A DNA stretch of 64,000 nucleotides, from contig RBZT01000594.1 in assembly GCA_003693705.1 (NCBI GenBank), positions 16,968 to 80,967 of the forward strand, given 5' to 3'. The position numbers and the translations under genes are program-made. The stretch's first letter is position 1; every line of letters starts with the position of its first letter. Shown here one piece after another: positions 48,315-60,075 of this stretch. The stretch is from Polymyxa betae. Lineage: Eukaryota > Endomyxa > Phytomyxea > Plasmodiophorida > Plasmodiophoridae. The notes beneath the pieces are model-generated. The model saw nothing but the letters and a program-made list of their open reading frames with translations, was not told the origin of the DNA and ran no database searches.

Positions 48315-50600
48315 TCATGACTCACATTTGAACCATGGATGTTTCAGGGCCTGTTTCAACGTGATGCGATGCTCAGCGTCATGATGCATTAAGCCACGCA
48401 GCAGAGATTTCGCCTCGGCAGAGATTCTCGTCCAAGGCTTCTCGTCATCGTGAATTTCCAATCTGCGTTTCCCAATCTAGCCACCAATCAATTGAGAACG
48501 CCCGGTGTCGAAGTAACAAACCTCTTGTAACGCCCATTCAAGCTTTCTCTGAAAACAATATCAGAACAAATTTGCACTGACAATGACGCAGTAATGACCT
48601 GCTGCAAGAGCTTTTTCAAATCGTAGTTTTTGAAAGGGCGCCGACCGGTAAGAATGTAGAACATGACGATGCCGATGTTCCAGATATCTACCCGATAGTC
48701 GTACTGAGTGGCAATTTCCGGTGCCATATACGCGAACGTCCCGCAAGGCTGTCTGGATAAATCGCCGGGAGTCGAGAAGTCGCACAATCCGAAATCGATC
48801 ACTTTGAAGTCGGTTTCGGAATTCGGCGATGACATCATGATGTTCTCGGGCTTTATATCTCTGGCAATAATGAAATCATCAGCCGAAGACGCATGAAAAC
48901 CAAGGCTTTTAACTAAACCTGTGAGCGATACCAAGATGGTGCAGATACTTAACAGCGTTGATTAACTTTTTCATGAATAACTTGGCCGTACTTTCCGGGA
49001 AAGGCCCTTTCTCATGGATACGAGCGCAAAGATCGCCGCCTATCTCGTTAGTTAGCAGACATTCGACGAGAAAAGCAACTCTGCCAACCAGCTTCATACG
49101 ACATCACGAAGTAGATTTGGCTGTCCGTCTTGAAGACGTCTTTAAAAAAGGCGATGTTCGGATGATGGATTAGCGGCAGAAAGGCGGCTTCAGCTTTCAC
49201 CACGTCTTTACATTCTGATACAGAGTTTTAGAGCTCAGACAACAATCAAGACGAGCGACAACCATGCAGACTCATGATCTTCACTGCAAACACTGATCCG
49301 GTCGCCTTCTGCCAACATTTGAAAACCTTCGCGAAATGTCCAGCGCCGATTTGATCGCCCAGCACGTAAAAGTCCTAGCAAGAGTAAACCACGAGACGTT
49401 CTAGTAAACCACGAGACGTCCTTCAAAGCAATACCGTCACAAGAATGCTCATAAAACGGATGAAAAAAAGCCATAAACTACCTCGAACAGCAGCTGTCTT
49501 GCCGCCTTTCGAAACGCATGCAACCAGAGGTTTCGAGTCGCTTCAGTCTGGAGATAAAACACTTGACAGGGAATCGACGTAGGAGCGCGAGCTTCGATGC
49601 CGAAGTGACGATCGGGGCCGTGATCTACCGGAACGAATAGGAATCCTTCGATGAAGTTCAAGCTGACCGTCCGTCTCAGCCGCGTATTCTTGAACCCATA
49701 CAGGAAATTATCCTGTATGATGAAATACCGTCGATGATACTTCTACAGAAAGCAATCAGTATCATCGCAAAAATGCAAGAAGATAGGCTTATGCAAACAG
49801 AAGAACGAAGGAACCACAAACAAGCACACAGTGTTGCACCGATTTGGCGAGCCTCTTATCAATTTGTTAAAATAAGTTTAAACACCAAATCAGCAAAGAA
49901 CACGCTTGTTGCCTATAAAAGCTTTACCTGATCATGTACGGTATAGACGTCCAGCCAGCCTTGCATTTGGGAGACATCCCTAGCTGGTGCAGACAGCACA
50001 GAATCAATCATGGCACCACACGACATGCAATGGCGATTTCGCTGCTGAAGCTGGCCTCGACCGATGCAGTCGCTGCAGATGACGACGTTTGTGTTAAGAA
50101 GCGGCTCTGCACACATGCAGCATTTCCTGAATCTGGCAATATGATTGCAGGATGGGCATTTAACCTTATTTCGGCAGCCTCTGAATGAAAAATTTATAGA
50201 CGAGAATCGTTAAAAGCTTCTATCTCTTACCTCCAGAAAGACCTCCATGATGTATCTTGCTGATCATCGGCAGCATCGCTTTCAACTTCCGGTTCACTTC
50301 CTATGACGCCATTAGCTAGATTCGACAGCAGTATCGATGCATACTTTTGAAAGCCGAAGCTGCTAGTTGCAAGGAACCACACATCAACCAGCAGGGCTGG
50401 AAACGCACCAGCCCGATTCGATAATGAGCTGGTACGGCACAAGCAACTTTAGCATCGCAGTTTGAGTGGGGCGATTCATCGATTTTGTTAGAGAGGCAGA
50501 CGAAGACATCCCCGTTTGATGGCAAAGACAAAGAATCGTTTAAGGCAGCACGGATGCTTCGATCATCATGGGCTGCGCACGACATGCAAGGAGGCCGCCC
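48315..50600 (-). CDS. Zinc-finger/PH/Ser-Thr kinase protein (protein kinase D-like layout)
   Basis: CAMK-type kinase at the C-terminus with upstream regulatory modules; multi-exon. Near 50.0-50.2 kb the protein has a Cys-rich segment (CRNKVKCPSCNHIARFRKCC, then VICSDCIGRGQLQQRNRHCM), probably zinc-binding. It is followed by a PH domain (MQGWLDVYTVHDQ, NFLYGFKNTRLRRTVSLNF, RNLWLHAFRKAARQLLF). The kinase has YVLGDQIGAGHFAKVFKC, FAVKIM, HRDIKPENIMM (rebuilt across an intron), VIDFGLCD and YMAPEIATQYDYRVDIWNIG. It ends QALKHPWFKCES at 48315. The zinc, PH, CAMK order mirrors protein kinase D, where lipid and membrane binding control activity. The 5' end is uncertain: exons reach at least 50440 and perhaps 50600. 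Confidence 0.8.
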
Positions 50601-50770
50601 CATAAGAAGATTCTGACAAGAGGGCTGCGGCCCATCCCGACAGGCCAGGAGGCCGCTCCATGTGGCACTTCTGCCCTTGCACGAATCCTGCCAAGAGGGG
50701 CTGCTCCCAACTTGAAAGTGGCCACGCCATGATTCTACCAGGCATCCACTTAGGCAGAGGGCTGCGCATC
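50566..50770. repeat. Degenerate tandem repeat, about 60-70 bp unit
   Basis: On the minus strand three imperfect units share the skeleton GCGGCC-C-T...GCAGCCC(T/A)CTTG...AGAATC-like. They start near 50735, 50662 and 50605. The units lie at or just before the 5' end of the kinase gene and may be part of its first exon or its leader. In one frame the last unit reads PPCMSCAAHDD, but the Cys pair is not kept in the others. Confidence 0.4.
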
Positions 50771-50885
50771 ACTTCAATCTCGCTCAAAAAAAATCCAAAA
50801 CTTTTCGTTGATGATTGAGTCAATGCCGCTGTGACTCACGTCCTCGTCGCTGCAAGCAGCAGCGCGGGCCCAACACCACCCCACC

Positions 50886-53536
50886 ATGCTTGTCGTGGCC
50901 TGCGTGGCGCTCCTGGCCGCTCTGGTCCAGGCGCCGACCTCGGTTCGGCACCTGCCGTCTGACCGCCCGATCCGCTTCGAATCGGGGACGCTGGATCCGA
51001 CCTTGGCGGACACTGGCGCGGAGATCGCCGCCGGCAACCACACCTTCATTGTCCAGCTGCAAACCGCGACCGAATCCGAGCGCCGTCGTCTGTCGTCGCA
51101 GTACGGAGCTGCTTCTGGCGGTTATGTTCCGGACGCGGCATACCTGTTTTATGGGACCGCGGCCCAGTTGCGTGCCATACGAGGTGATCACTCCGTGCTC
51201 TGGGCCGGTATGCTGCCACCACACCTGAAACTATCCCTGACGCTGTCGCGGTATGCGCCACCGACGTCACGGACGCGATTTTTCTCGGTCCCGGACTTGG
51301 GGGCCCCGATACCCCAACTAGTCGTATCATTAACCGCCCCAGATGCGGACGCCGTCAGGCGCCTGCGCAAAGTTCCCGGCGTCACGAACGTGCACGCTAT
51401 TACCTCGATCCGTCTCCTACTCGACATCCATGATGCCCCGGAGTCCGTGGCGGACACCGTCTCTGCCGATCCAGCAGTGCACTGGATCGAACGGCGCCTT
51501 CGCCATCAATTCCTCAATCGATGGGCACGTTCTCTCATGCAGCAGGCCGGGGCCAACACGACCGCCGATTATGCCGCCCGGTCTGGGCTGCTGTCCTGGG
51601 ATCATGGCCTGGACGGTCACGGACAGGTACTGGCCCTCGGGGACAGCGGCCTCGACAAGCGCAGCTGTTTCTTCGCGTCGAGAAGCGAGACGGGGCCGGT
51701 GCTGTCGCCGCCGCGATCGCGTCTGTACCCGGTTGATGATGATGTTGATATGAGCGATAAGATCACTGCTTATGTTGCATATGCTGACAGTGATGACGTT
51801 ACCGGACATGGGACGCATCTAGCTGGGATTATGGCCGGAGATCCGCACCTACCTGACGGTGTCCGTGGCACTCTCCCGACATTCGCGGGCATGGCGCCAC
51901 GCGCGCGTCTCGCTATCGTCGATATCGGCGACTCCCGCGGTGTCGTACAGGTCCCGGATGATCTCGTGGGCCAGTATTTCGCTCCGATGTATGATACGGG
52001 AGCGCGGATTATGACAAGTGCCTGGGGGGCTGCTGTCCCATTATATACGCATGAAGCTGCTGATATGGATGCGTTTATGTATCAGCAGGGGGATTTTCTG
52101 GTGAGAGTCGCTGTGAAAACCCTAAACCCTGGAACCCCTAAACTCCCAGTAGGCTGTGACCGCGGCCGGCAATGACGGTGCCTGTAACGACGAGCAGACC
52201 GTGGTAACACCCGCGACCTCGAAGAACTCCGTGGCTGTGGGCGCCTCGCTGTCCCTCTCCATGCAGTATCGTAAAACCGACTTGATCCCGCCCGGATTCA
52301 AGTCCGCCACGGACCCGCACCTCTCCGCTGATCACGTCGCCGCCTTCTCCAGTAAAGGTCCCACCCGCGACGGACGCATCAAACCGGACGTACTCGCCCC
52401 CGGGTACTTCGTGTACAGTGCGGCGAGCGGCCTCGGTCCGAACCAATGCGACGGCGATCTGGGCTCCGTGGTCACACCCAATGCGGGGACCAGTACGGCG
52501 GCGGCCGTGGTGGCCGGTACGACGGCCCTGGTCCGTCAGTATCTAGTGGATGGATTCTATCCTGGCGGACGCCGTGATCCGCGTCACGGATTTGTGCCGT
52601 CTGCTGCATTGTTGAAGGCCCTGTTAGTACATAGTGCGAGATTGTTGAACGGGACCAGACAGGTGGGGGACGCCGGCATTGCGGACCCGCCACGGTGTCC
52701 GAAGCCGGCGTTCGTCCCGCTCCGCGATGATGATGACGATGATGATGATGGACCGAATATTGATCAGGGATGGGGAAGGCCCGCACTCGATCAGGTCCTG
52801 GCCTTCACTGATGACACGTTACATCTGGTCGGACGTAACAACAAGAGCGTGACGACATTCGGTGATCCGGAGATCGGGCCAGGACAGCAGCACAGGTAAA
52901 AGCGAACATTTATCGGATTTGTTTTTTATTTTTATGAAAATTTCAATTTTTTTTCTAAAATGTTTTCAAGTTGAAAGAGTGTTCAGGTATCGGTACTGTG
53001 TATTGGAATCTCAGACATTAGTCCGTGCAACATTAGTCTGGATAGATCCAGCAGCTACTCTTGGTGCAGGACTTCAGCTCGTTAACGATCTCGATCTGAT
53101 CCTGGAGCTCAACACCGCCCAGATCCGGTACGGGAACGGGGCAGCCGAAGGCGATCGACGCAATCCCGTCGAACGCGCCCAACTCCTCACTCCGAGGCCG
53201 CTCTCCGACCTCACCGTCGTCGTACAGGCCCGCCGAGTGGCGATCGGCCTATCACAGCCGTACGCACTGGTCCTAACCGGGCACGGACTCCGTCCAGGAC
53301 CGTGTCGCTCGCACCACGAGATGATCCGCGTCCCCGGGGGCCAGCACGACGTCGCCGCGGAAGGACGCGTCCTGGAGGGGGCCGTGCGCCTGTTGAACAC
53401 GGCCCGCGGACTGCGCCAAAAGCTGGTCGTGACCGAGACTGGGGCGGCGTCGTCCGGCCCCAGCCGGCTGCCGTACTGGTCCGTGCTGCCGAGCCTGTCA
53501 ATATTGCTGGCCCTGGCCGTACTGGTCCTGCTGTAA
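50886..53536 (+). CDS. Subtilisin-like serine protease (S8 family), membrane-anchored
   Basis: The start is the ATG at 50886 (MLVVACVALLAALVQAPTS), a signal peptide. The propeptide-like region is followed by the S8 catalytic domain: LALGDSGLDK (Asp), VTGHGTHLAGIMAG (His), TAAGNDG (oxyanion Asn) and VTPNAGTSTAAAVVAG (Ser in GTS). All four catalytic positions are intact. Intron 1 (52101-52152, 52 bp) lies between DFL and AVTAAGNDG and is telomere-like. Intron 2 (52897-52987, 91 bp, T-rich) joins QQHR to YRYCVLE, leading into a C-terminal beta-rich region. The last residues (SILLALAVLVLL) form a hydrophobic tail, either a membrane anchor or a GPI signal. An Asp run (DDDDDDDDG) sits near residue 600. 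The cargo is unknown. GC-rich, with octamers at 52490, 53472 and 53518. Confidence 0.9.
52116..52146 (+). repeat. Telomere-like units forming the protease gene's first intron
   Basis: Within the 52-bp intron 52101-52152 the sequence reads AAAACCCTAAACCCTGG then AACCCCTAAACTCC, i.e. three CCCTAAA-type units, leaving only the splice sites and a few bases free. Confidence 0.7.
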
Positions 53537-53604
53537 ATAAACCTATATTAGATAGAGAGGCATTAGTAGCGATCGATCGATCGAGCAGCTCCTTCAGGTC
53601 GTTG

Positions 53605-55833
53605 ATGCAGCCGGAGGACGAGGACGGCGAGGAGGCCGTCGCCAATACGGCCCCGGGCCAGTACGATGTCGGTACAAGTGCGACGGAGCCGGGCCGGGTC
53701 CGGGTCGCGGTCCGTATCCGACCGACCCGACGGCGTTCGCGTGCATATCGGGTCCTGGTCCCGGCCGCCAATCAAGTCGAGGTGCGGATCGCGGACAGCG
53801 CCGCGGACGATGACGCCGCCGGTGTCCGTCAGTTCACGTTCGATGCGTGCCTTGGACCCGGAACCACTCAAGACGAGGTGTTCGCACGGATCGGTCGTGA
53901 TGTAGTGAGCGGCGCTCTGGCCGGCTACAACGGCGCCGTCCTCGCCTACGGAACCACAAACTCCGGGAAGACCTTCACCTGTATGGGATCCAGCTCCAAT
54001 CCAGGCCTCGTACCACGTATTGCCGGTGCGTGCCCCCGAACCCCGGAACACGGACCAGTACGACTGATGCGATGCGGCAATAGGGTCGATTCTGATGCGC
54101 CTGGAGGAGATGCGTGGGCGGGATCCGGACGTGACCGCCACGGTCCAGATGCAGATGTTGGAGATCTATGATGATAGTCCGTACGATCTGCTGGTGCCCG
54201 CAGCGGTGTCCGCTGCGGGTCCGTACGCAGCCCTAGACCGAGCCAAGCTGCGGGTCCGTGAGCACCCGACCCGCGGCCCCTTCTGCGAAAGTAACGACGA
54301 CGAATTCGTTCGCCAATCGCGTGCCTGAATCGCCCAATAGATTGTAGCGAGGTTCAGGTGGACGACCTCGACGATGTCCTTCACTGGATCGAGCTCGGCC
54401 AGAAGAACCGGGTCTCGGCCAGTACGGCGCACAATGCGCGGTCGTCTCGTTCGCACGCGATCGTGATCCTGAACGTGCGCCAGCACGACCGACGCACGAA
54501 CCGGACGCGCACGTCCACGCTGCATCTTGTTGATCTGGCCGGATCTGAACGGTCTACAACCGACCCTGGTAATGTTACAGGAACCCTAATACCCTAACCC
54601 CTAAACCCCGACCAGGTTCCGATCTCAGCTATGTGAAGGAGACGTCGACCATCAACTGCTCGCTGACCGTCCTGGGGCGCATTATTTCCGATCTCGCCGA
54701 TCAGGGCGAATCTCGCGCCTTTCGCCAATCCAAGTTGACATTCCTCTTGAAATCGGCGCTGGATCGGCAGACGCGCGTCTGGCTGCTGGCGACCATCTCG
54801 CCGAGGTAACGCGCCGGACAGCGTTACGGTGTCTCTGACCAACACGACAGCGAGCGGAATCATCGCGACACGATCCGGACATTGGAATACGCGCAGCGCG
54901 CCATGCGAGTCGCCGTCCAGCCGGTCTCGAATGAGTCGGCCGCTGCGCCGGACGAGAGGCGTTCACGCGAGGACGACTGGGATCGCGTCCGGCGCATGGT
55001 CAAGGTGGACCTCGACGATGCGCGACGGGACGCCGCCGCCGTCTCCGCCAAAGTCCGCGCCCTGCTGCAGCATCGCGAACGCGTCCAGGCCGAGAACCGG
55101 CGCCTGAAACAGATCGTGACACGATACGAATCGGCGCTGGACGGCGGTGGCGAGCGGGTGAGTACGGCGGTGCCGGCCATCCTCGAGTTCGCCTCCCATC
55201 ACGGACTGCTGGATGCCGCGGCGGTCGCCGAACTCAACGACGAGGATATCCGGCGTGTGATGCGTTGGGCGGCCGATCACCTGGCGGACGTTGACAAAGT
55301 CGAGCTGTCTGCCGATGAGAACGTGGCCGTGAACAAGGTACTGGCCCAGGCCGGGCTGGTGGCCGAACGTATTGATGCGATTGTGAGCGTGTCGGCCGAA
55401 CACGATTACCTGATCCGGGCGTCGCGTCTGATCGATCCGCGTCAGGCGCCCCGGCTGCTGTTCTTGCAGACGCCGCCGCATTACGACCTGGTCGACTGCG
55501 CCGTCGGCCTCCCGAATCTTGGCACCGGAGTGCACTTCGCGCGGGAACCCGACACGGATCGCGACACCGTGTTCCTCTGCGAGGTCATGGCTGGATGCGC
55601 CGAACGCCGCGGTACCGAGGCGGGCCGGTACGATTCAATTGTGACCGAGGTCGGGGTTTGGGTTGTTCACGAGTCCGATACGCTGAGCTTGGTTGCAGGA
55701 TGATGGGACGCAGCGATGGTCGTTGACGGTGTCGCACCCGTTCCAGGCCATTCCTCGCTATCGTATCCGCCTCAGGAGGCCAATACGAAGGCGGAGTGGA
55801 GAGGCACTACAGAGCTGCTGCATTATTTCATAA
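53605..55833 (+). CDS. Kinesin with degenerate PARP/ADP-ribosyltransferase-like C-terminal domain
   Basis: The start is the ATG at 53605 (MQPEDEDGEEAVANTAPGQ). Motor: VRVAVRIRPT, LAYGTTNSGKTFTCMG (P-loop), MQMLEIYDDSPYDLL, NARSSRSHAIVIL (switch I), LHLVDLAGSERS (switch II), ETSTINCSLTVLGRI and RQSKLTFLLKSAL. Five introns restore these, including 54569-54615 (telomere-like) and 55656-55698 (43 bp). A coiled coil (residues about 400-450) follows, then a small helical region. The last 130 residues read LLFLQTPPHYDLVDC, LPNLGTGVHFAREP, DTVFLCEVMAGCAE, GRYDSIVTEVG and, after the last intron, VSHPFQAIPRYRIRL. That order and spacing match the PARP catalytic fold (FHGT, G-G-YFA, LCEV-G, YDS, QA-P-Y-I). 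Catalytic His, Tyr and Glu positions appear to be Gln, His and Trp, so activity is doubtful. Motor very sure; tail call moderate. Confidence 0.8.
54582..54609 (+). repeat. Telomere-like units in an intron of the second kinesin
   Basis: The 47-bp intron 54569-54615 consists, after its donor and eight or nine bases, of AACCCTAATACCCTAA then CCCCTAAACCCC before the acceptor. Confidence 0.7.
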
Positions 55834-55989
55834 TAATATTAAACTTTAGGTCAGTCAATGGTCAGTTAAAATAAAATGTTTGAAAAATTCCAAATATACG
55901 AGATCTTGACAAATACGGGGACCTTCGATTATCGATCATAAATGAAATGCTCTTTTTAGATGTAATCTCTTATTAGGTAATGAGGACGA

Positions 55990-58978
55990 TCACGACGCCA
56001 ACGACGACGACCTCGATCGCAAATGTTCATTCTCCTGGTGCATGGCCTGAATCTGTGCCTCCAGATCCTGGACATACTGCCTCAACGAGGCGACTTCCAC
56101 CGAATTGAACGCCGGCATTTCGTCCGAGATAATCGCCCTACACACACGGCTGTTATTATTCGGCGTCCTATCGATCGTGCAAACCCTGACCTCTCCCAAG
56201 GGTGTCGCTTAATGACTTTGAACTTGGTGTGGCCGGATCGAACCAGGACGACCTCTTCGGACCGCCGCAGGGTATACGCCGATATTAGGTTGGCGGCGAA
56301 AACATTGATGACGACCGTGTTGATAAGGAAGTAGAAGACGACGAAGAACAGGCTGGACCACATGCCGGTGTCCAGTACGGCCGGGTACAGATTGTTCTGC
56401 CAGTTGTTGGAAGTGGCCATCTGGAACAAAGCCAGGCAGGCTCCCCTGCAAGACGAAATTAGAATACCAAGGAAAGACGGATTTAGAAGCGAAACGCACC
56501 AGAATGTGTCAAATTGTTCGTCGGCAACGCCGCTCAGATCGTGAGGGTGTCCGATGCCTGCCTCCGAGAATGCCTCCAGCCCGATCGTGGCGAAGAAGAA
56601 GAACACTGGGATCAGAATGAACAGGAACTGCCATAGAATTGAACTGCTCGCGCGCAGCGTCTCCAGCAGCGGCCGTGATTTCGCCCTGCAGCGGGTCAGT
56701 ACGACGTTACTTAGCCGATTGTGCGGGCTGACCAGATAGGCAGGATACGTAAGATCCGTAAGGATCGGCTGATTATGAGTGCTGGCCCACTAAGAAAGAG
56801 CTCGGCCGGAATCGAGAATGTGAGCAGCAGCAGATCGAAGGATCGATCTGCCCAGGCCGCTATGAGGACTGCGTCAATAGTGAAACAAATGAGAGGCGCG
56901 GGACCGTACTGGGTAGGCCTTTGGCGGCTATCAGAATCAGCATCTCCACCCACATCAAGAACAGGAAGATCCAAGTCAGGAAATGGAGCTGGATCGAGTA
57001 GAGATCGGACGAATACATGAGTAAAGAAATGGCGTTGCCGACGTTCACCGCTAAACGTTGATCAGCAATGATTCCGTCAATTTGAAAGCGGCGTACCGAG
57101 CGTGAGATATTCAAAGTACTTTGAGGTTACGAGATCCGCAGCGCGAACAGCGCCGCCGCAAATCACGTCGCGCCAACATTCGCGTTCATAGCCGGGCTGG
57201 ACCGGATCGTACACTTGCGTGATGGTGTAACGAAGGATCTCGATCAGGAACATGAATTCGCGCAAATCAATGCTGTTGTTGTGATTCTTATCCAGCAGGT
57301 GGAACAGAGCCTCGCGGTGCTCTGCGGACAGCGTTGGGTCGAGTTGGCCCAAGAACATCGTGAACGTTGCCTACAAACCCGGGTTCAGTACAACATGCGC
57401 AACAAGCTGCAAAGCCCGACATGGTCTAGTACGGAGCGGGTCGAGTTTTCGGTCAGCATCTGGTAACAGCAGAAGAGGGACCTGTCAAAGCGCACGGGTT
57501 AGCATAACGATCGGCCGCAAATCGGTCGAACTTGCCGTTGTTCTTTGGCGCGATCGTGTGACACTTTGTCTGTGTGATGTTGCCGATAGAAGCGATAGGT
57601 CTCTGCCAAGACCAGGCTCATGAACAGCCAGGCGCCCATCACGAAGAACGATAGGAAGTAGACAGCGGCGACGAGCGGTCGCTCATGCAGGCCCGGCAGC
57701 AGGATGTCTGCGATAGCGGTCAGCGCAAAGATGTCGCGGGATACTCATCAATACCGGGGAAGTTCTCGGTGGTGACTAGAACGGTGAGGCCGAGGACGGC
57801 TCTCGGGAGGTCGTTGAAATTCTGAACCGAAGAGAACGGGATCTGGTTTGGGTCGTTGTAAGGACCGTCCCGGAATAGGGCGATGCCTGAGACAGCGTAT
57901 GCGAATAGTACCACCATCATACAGCCGAACAGGTGACCTGTGGCCATTTATCAAGTTTCCGCAGTCATGAGCAAAATGATAAATTAAGTCACATCGGAAA
58001 ATGAAGGGAAATAAGCGCAGATAACACAAAAACTCTACTTCAAATTAATTGGAAAAAAAAAGACTATTAAAAGGCTGGTGATTTCCGAAAACAGCACGGA
58101 AGTTAACATACCGATATTTGGGATCGTGTGAACGACAACGTAAGCGAAACGACGTAGCGGTTTGCTGCTGAGAATGGGGATCCAAGCCCGAAGCGGGCGA
58201 GAGAATCGCAGCGATGGTTTTGGATATAGCCGGACTGCGATACCGATATCGACGACGGCTGTCAGCAAGACGAAGATCAGGATTAGGTTCCAGCGCTTTT
58301 CGATGAATCGTTTAATGCCCAGCTCGACGAACTGTATGATCAAGTCGAGGGCCAGCAACGTGATCAGCAGAACCTCAATTACTAATGTCGACAACGGCGT
58401 CGCATCACACGACGTACAGACCGGCTCGAAGAAGATCAAAGACATCTGAACAGATCCATTATCATCTGGACACGAATGTCGAAACAAATTCGATTACTTC
58501 AGACAAAAGACTCATCAAAAGAACAAAACGTGTCTTATCACATGAATCATCAAACTGAAAATCACAGAAGCAAAGCCCAGGATGCGTGATAATTGTGAAA
58601 CTAATTTCACAGCAATCGAAATCAGATCGAAAAGGGGAAGCCTCGAAAACCTTGAAAGACAATCGGAAAGAACAAATCTTAAAAGTCTAAACGACCGACA
58701 TAGATGATGGAGAGCAGACGACGAACATTCACGGCGGCCCGACTTCGAATGAATTTCGTCTTGGTCCTGACCTTATCGCCTCGAGGGACAATCTGAGCGC
58801 TATCGAGTATCGTCAACGCCTGGAAAAGATTCTGTCAAGATCCGCACCTGTGCCCATCACGAGCATCCTGGGCGAATTCGACGGCGAGGCTGAGTCGGCG
58901 TCTGCGAGGCGACGAATGCTGGGCGATCAACAGAAGGTCGGTGAGACGCGAATGCAGAATGGGGAGATCGGCGTCCAT
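55990..58978 (-). CDS. Two-pore cation channel (TPC1-like) with EF-hand linker
   Basis: Two six-helix channel repeats in one chain. The N-terminal start is unsure (first ATG considered 58978, MDADLPILHSRL; open codons lie upstream). Repeat I has VLLITLLALDLIIQFVELGI and later helices, with a pore-region block LPRAVLGLTVLVTTENFPGI. The linker contains an EF-hand-like loop (DKNHNNSIDLREFMF) as in plant TPC1. Repeat II has an arginine-bearing S4 (ISRSLRILRILPIWSARTIG) and a second pore block (LALFQMATSNNWQNNLYPAV) followed by S6 (VVFYFLINTVVINVFAANLI). A coiled coil (LRQYVQDLEAQIQAMHQENE) closes the protein. TPCs are vacuolar/endolysosomal cation channels; the EF hand suggests Ca2+ control. Many short introns; convergent with the second kinesin, 156 bp apart. 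Confidence 0.82.
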
Positions 58979-60075
58979 GGTGACACCTAAACCCGGGCCC
59001 GACGACGCCGGCAGCAGCGTGGCCCGTGCCTGCCCTCGAACGACATCGTCGCCGTCGGGCAGGGACGGCGCCAGCCCGTCCTGGAGCCGAACGTCGTCGT
59101 CACCGGGAATGGCTTCGTCGTGGATGGCGATGTAGCAAGACACGATGACGACCACCCACCCGAATCGAAATGGCTCAAAGAGAGAGAGAAAGAACCGTCG
59201 TCACACACAAATCTCGTCACTTTTGTTATGTTACCACTTAAGTGCAAATGGAATGGAGGCCGCGCCCATTGTAATGTTACCACTTCAGTGCAGATGGAAT
59301 GGAGGCCGAGTGACAGTAGAGACCTTTCGGGAAGCTTCATGTTTAACTTGTCGCGAGGCCACACGCTCCAAACTTGAACGTTATAAAACCGATTTCCGGT
59401 ATCCTTTGCGTTTCAACCTCAAATCGTATACAGCACGTTCTTTCAGGGTCACCTCGAGATGATACTACCGGCGCTTGGCAGTAACGAGATGAGGAAACTG
59501 GGCATGCAAGCATATTTGTATGCCAATATCGATATCCAGAATTTTTGACAATTGAGAAGCAACATCTTCGGCGCCCGAAAATCTTGATCACCCATCTTGG
59601 ACACATCCAATTGCTTTGATCTGCTGATGGATAACAGCACTCATATCCACAAGTTTCGGTTTTCTATTGAAGAGCTCAATCGACTTCTGAAACTTAGAGA
59701 TCAATTTCGATTGAGCACGATACGATATTTGGGACAGAGGCTTTGGCTCTATGTTGCAGTCGCATAGTCAAGCCTTCTCGTCTATTAACTGTGGTTTAGA
59801 GTAGTGCCTTTTCATATCCATTTCTTTATTTGCTCGTATTTACTTGGGAAGGGGAAGGTCAACTTGAGTAAGCGGAGGCCGAAATTGCCGTTTTAAATGG
59901 CCACGAATCATGATGTGTCGCATTCCTCCCAAAAGTATACGCGACCGATTCATCGGGCAGTTCGCTCAGGTCGTCGAGCTTTATGCCAGCAGTGAGAATA
60001 CACACAAGCGTCGCAAGGACACCGCGCGCAACTGTGTGTTCGCTGCATGAGGGATGTTGGAATCAATCTATCAAT
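58979..60075. other. 5' flank of the channel gene and unassigned sequence
   Basis: The first 180 bp may hold N-terminal codons of the channel gene. A duplicated 35-bp unit follows at 59228-59308. From 59.4 kb on only short broken frames are seen, with no gene. Confidence 0.4.
59228..59308. repeat. Direct repeat, two 35-bp copies 46 bp apart
   Basis: Copies at 59228-59262 and 59274-59308 begin ATGTTACCACTT and end ATGGAATGGAGGCCG, differing at two bases. They lie just upstream of the channel gene's 5' end and may be regulatory or simply a local duplication. Confidence 0.75.

Noticed and set aside
50566-50770. RanBP2-type zinc-finger array on the minus strand
   Set aside because: The repeat unit lacks consistent Cys pairs in any one frame; kept only as a degenerate DNA repeat.
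53302-53604. In-frame extension of the second kinesin upstream to 53302
   Set aside because: It overlaps the protease reading frame; the ATG at 53605 follows the protease stop and gives a normal motor N-terminus.
53211-54141. Minus-strand frames of 186 and 192 codons
   Set aside because: Opposite the protease end and kinesin motor; Arg/Pro/Gly-rich antisense frames in GC-rich DNA.
55699-55833. Frameshift or early stop in the kinesin tail at 55701
   Set aside because: A 43-bp GT-AG intron (55656-55698) removes the stop and restores the conserved YDS...QAIPRY order, so a break is not needed.
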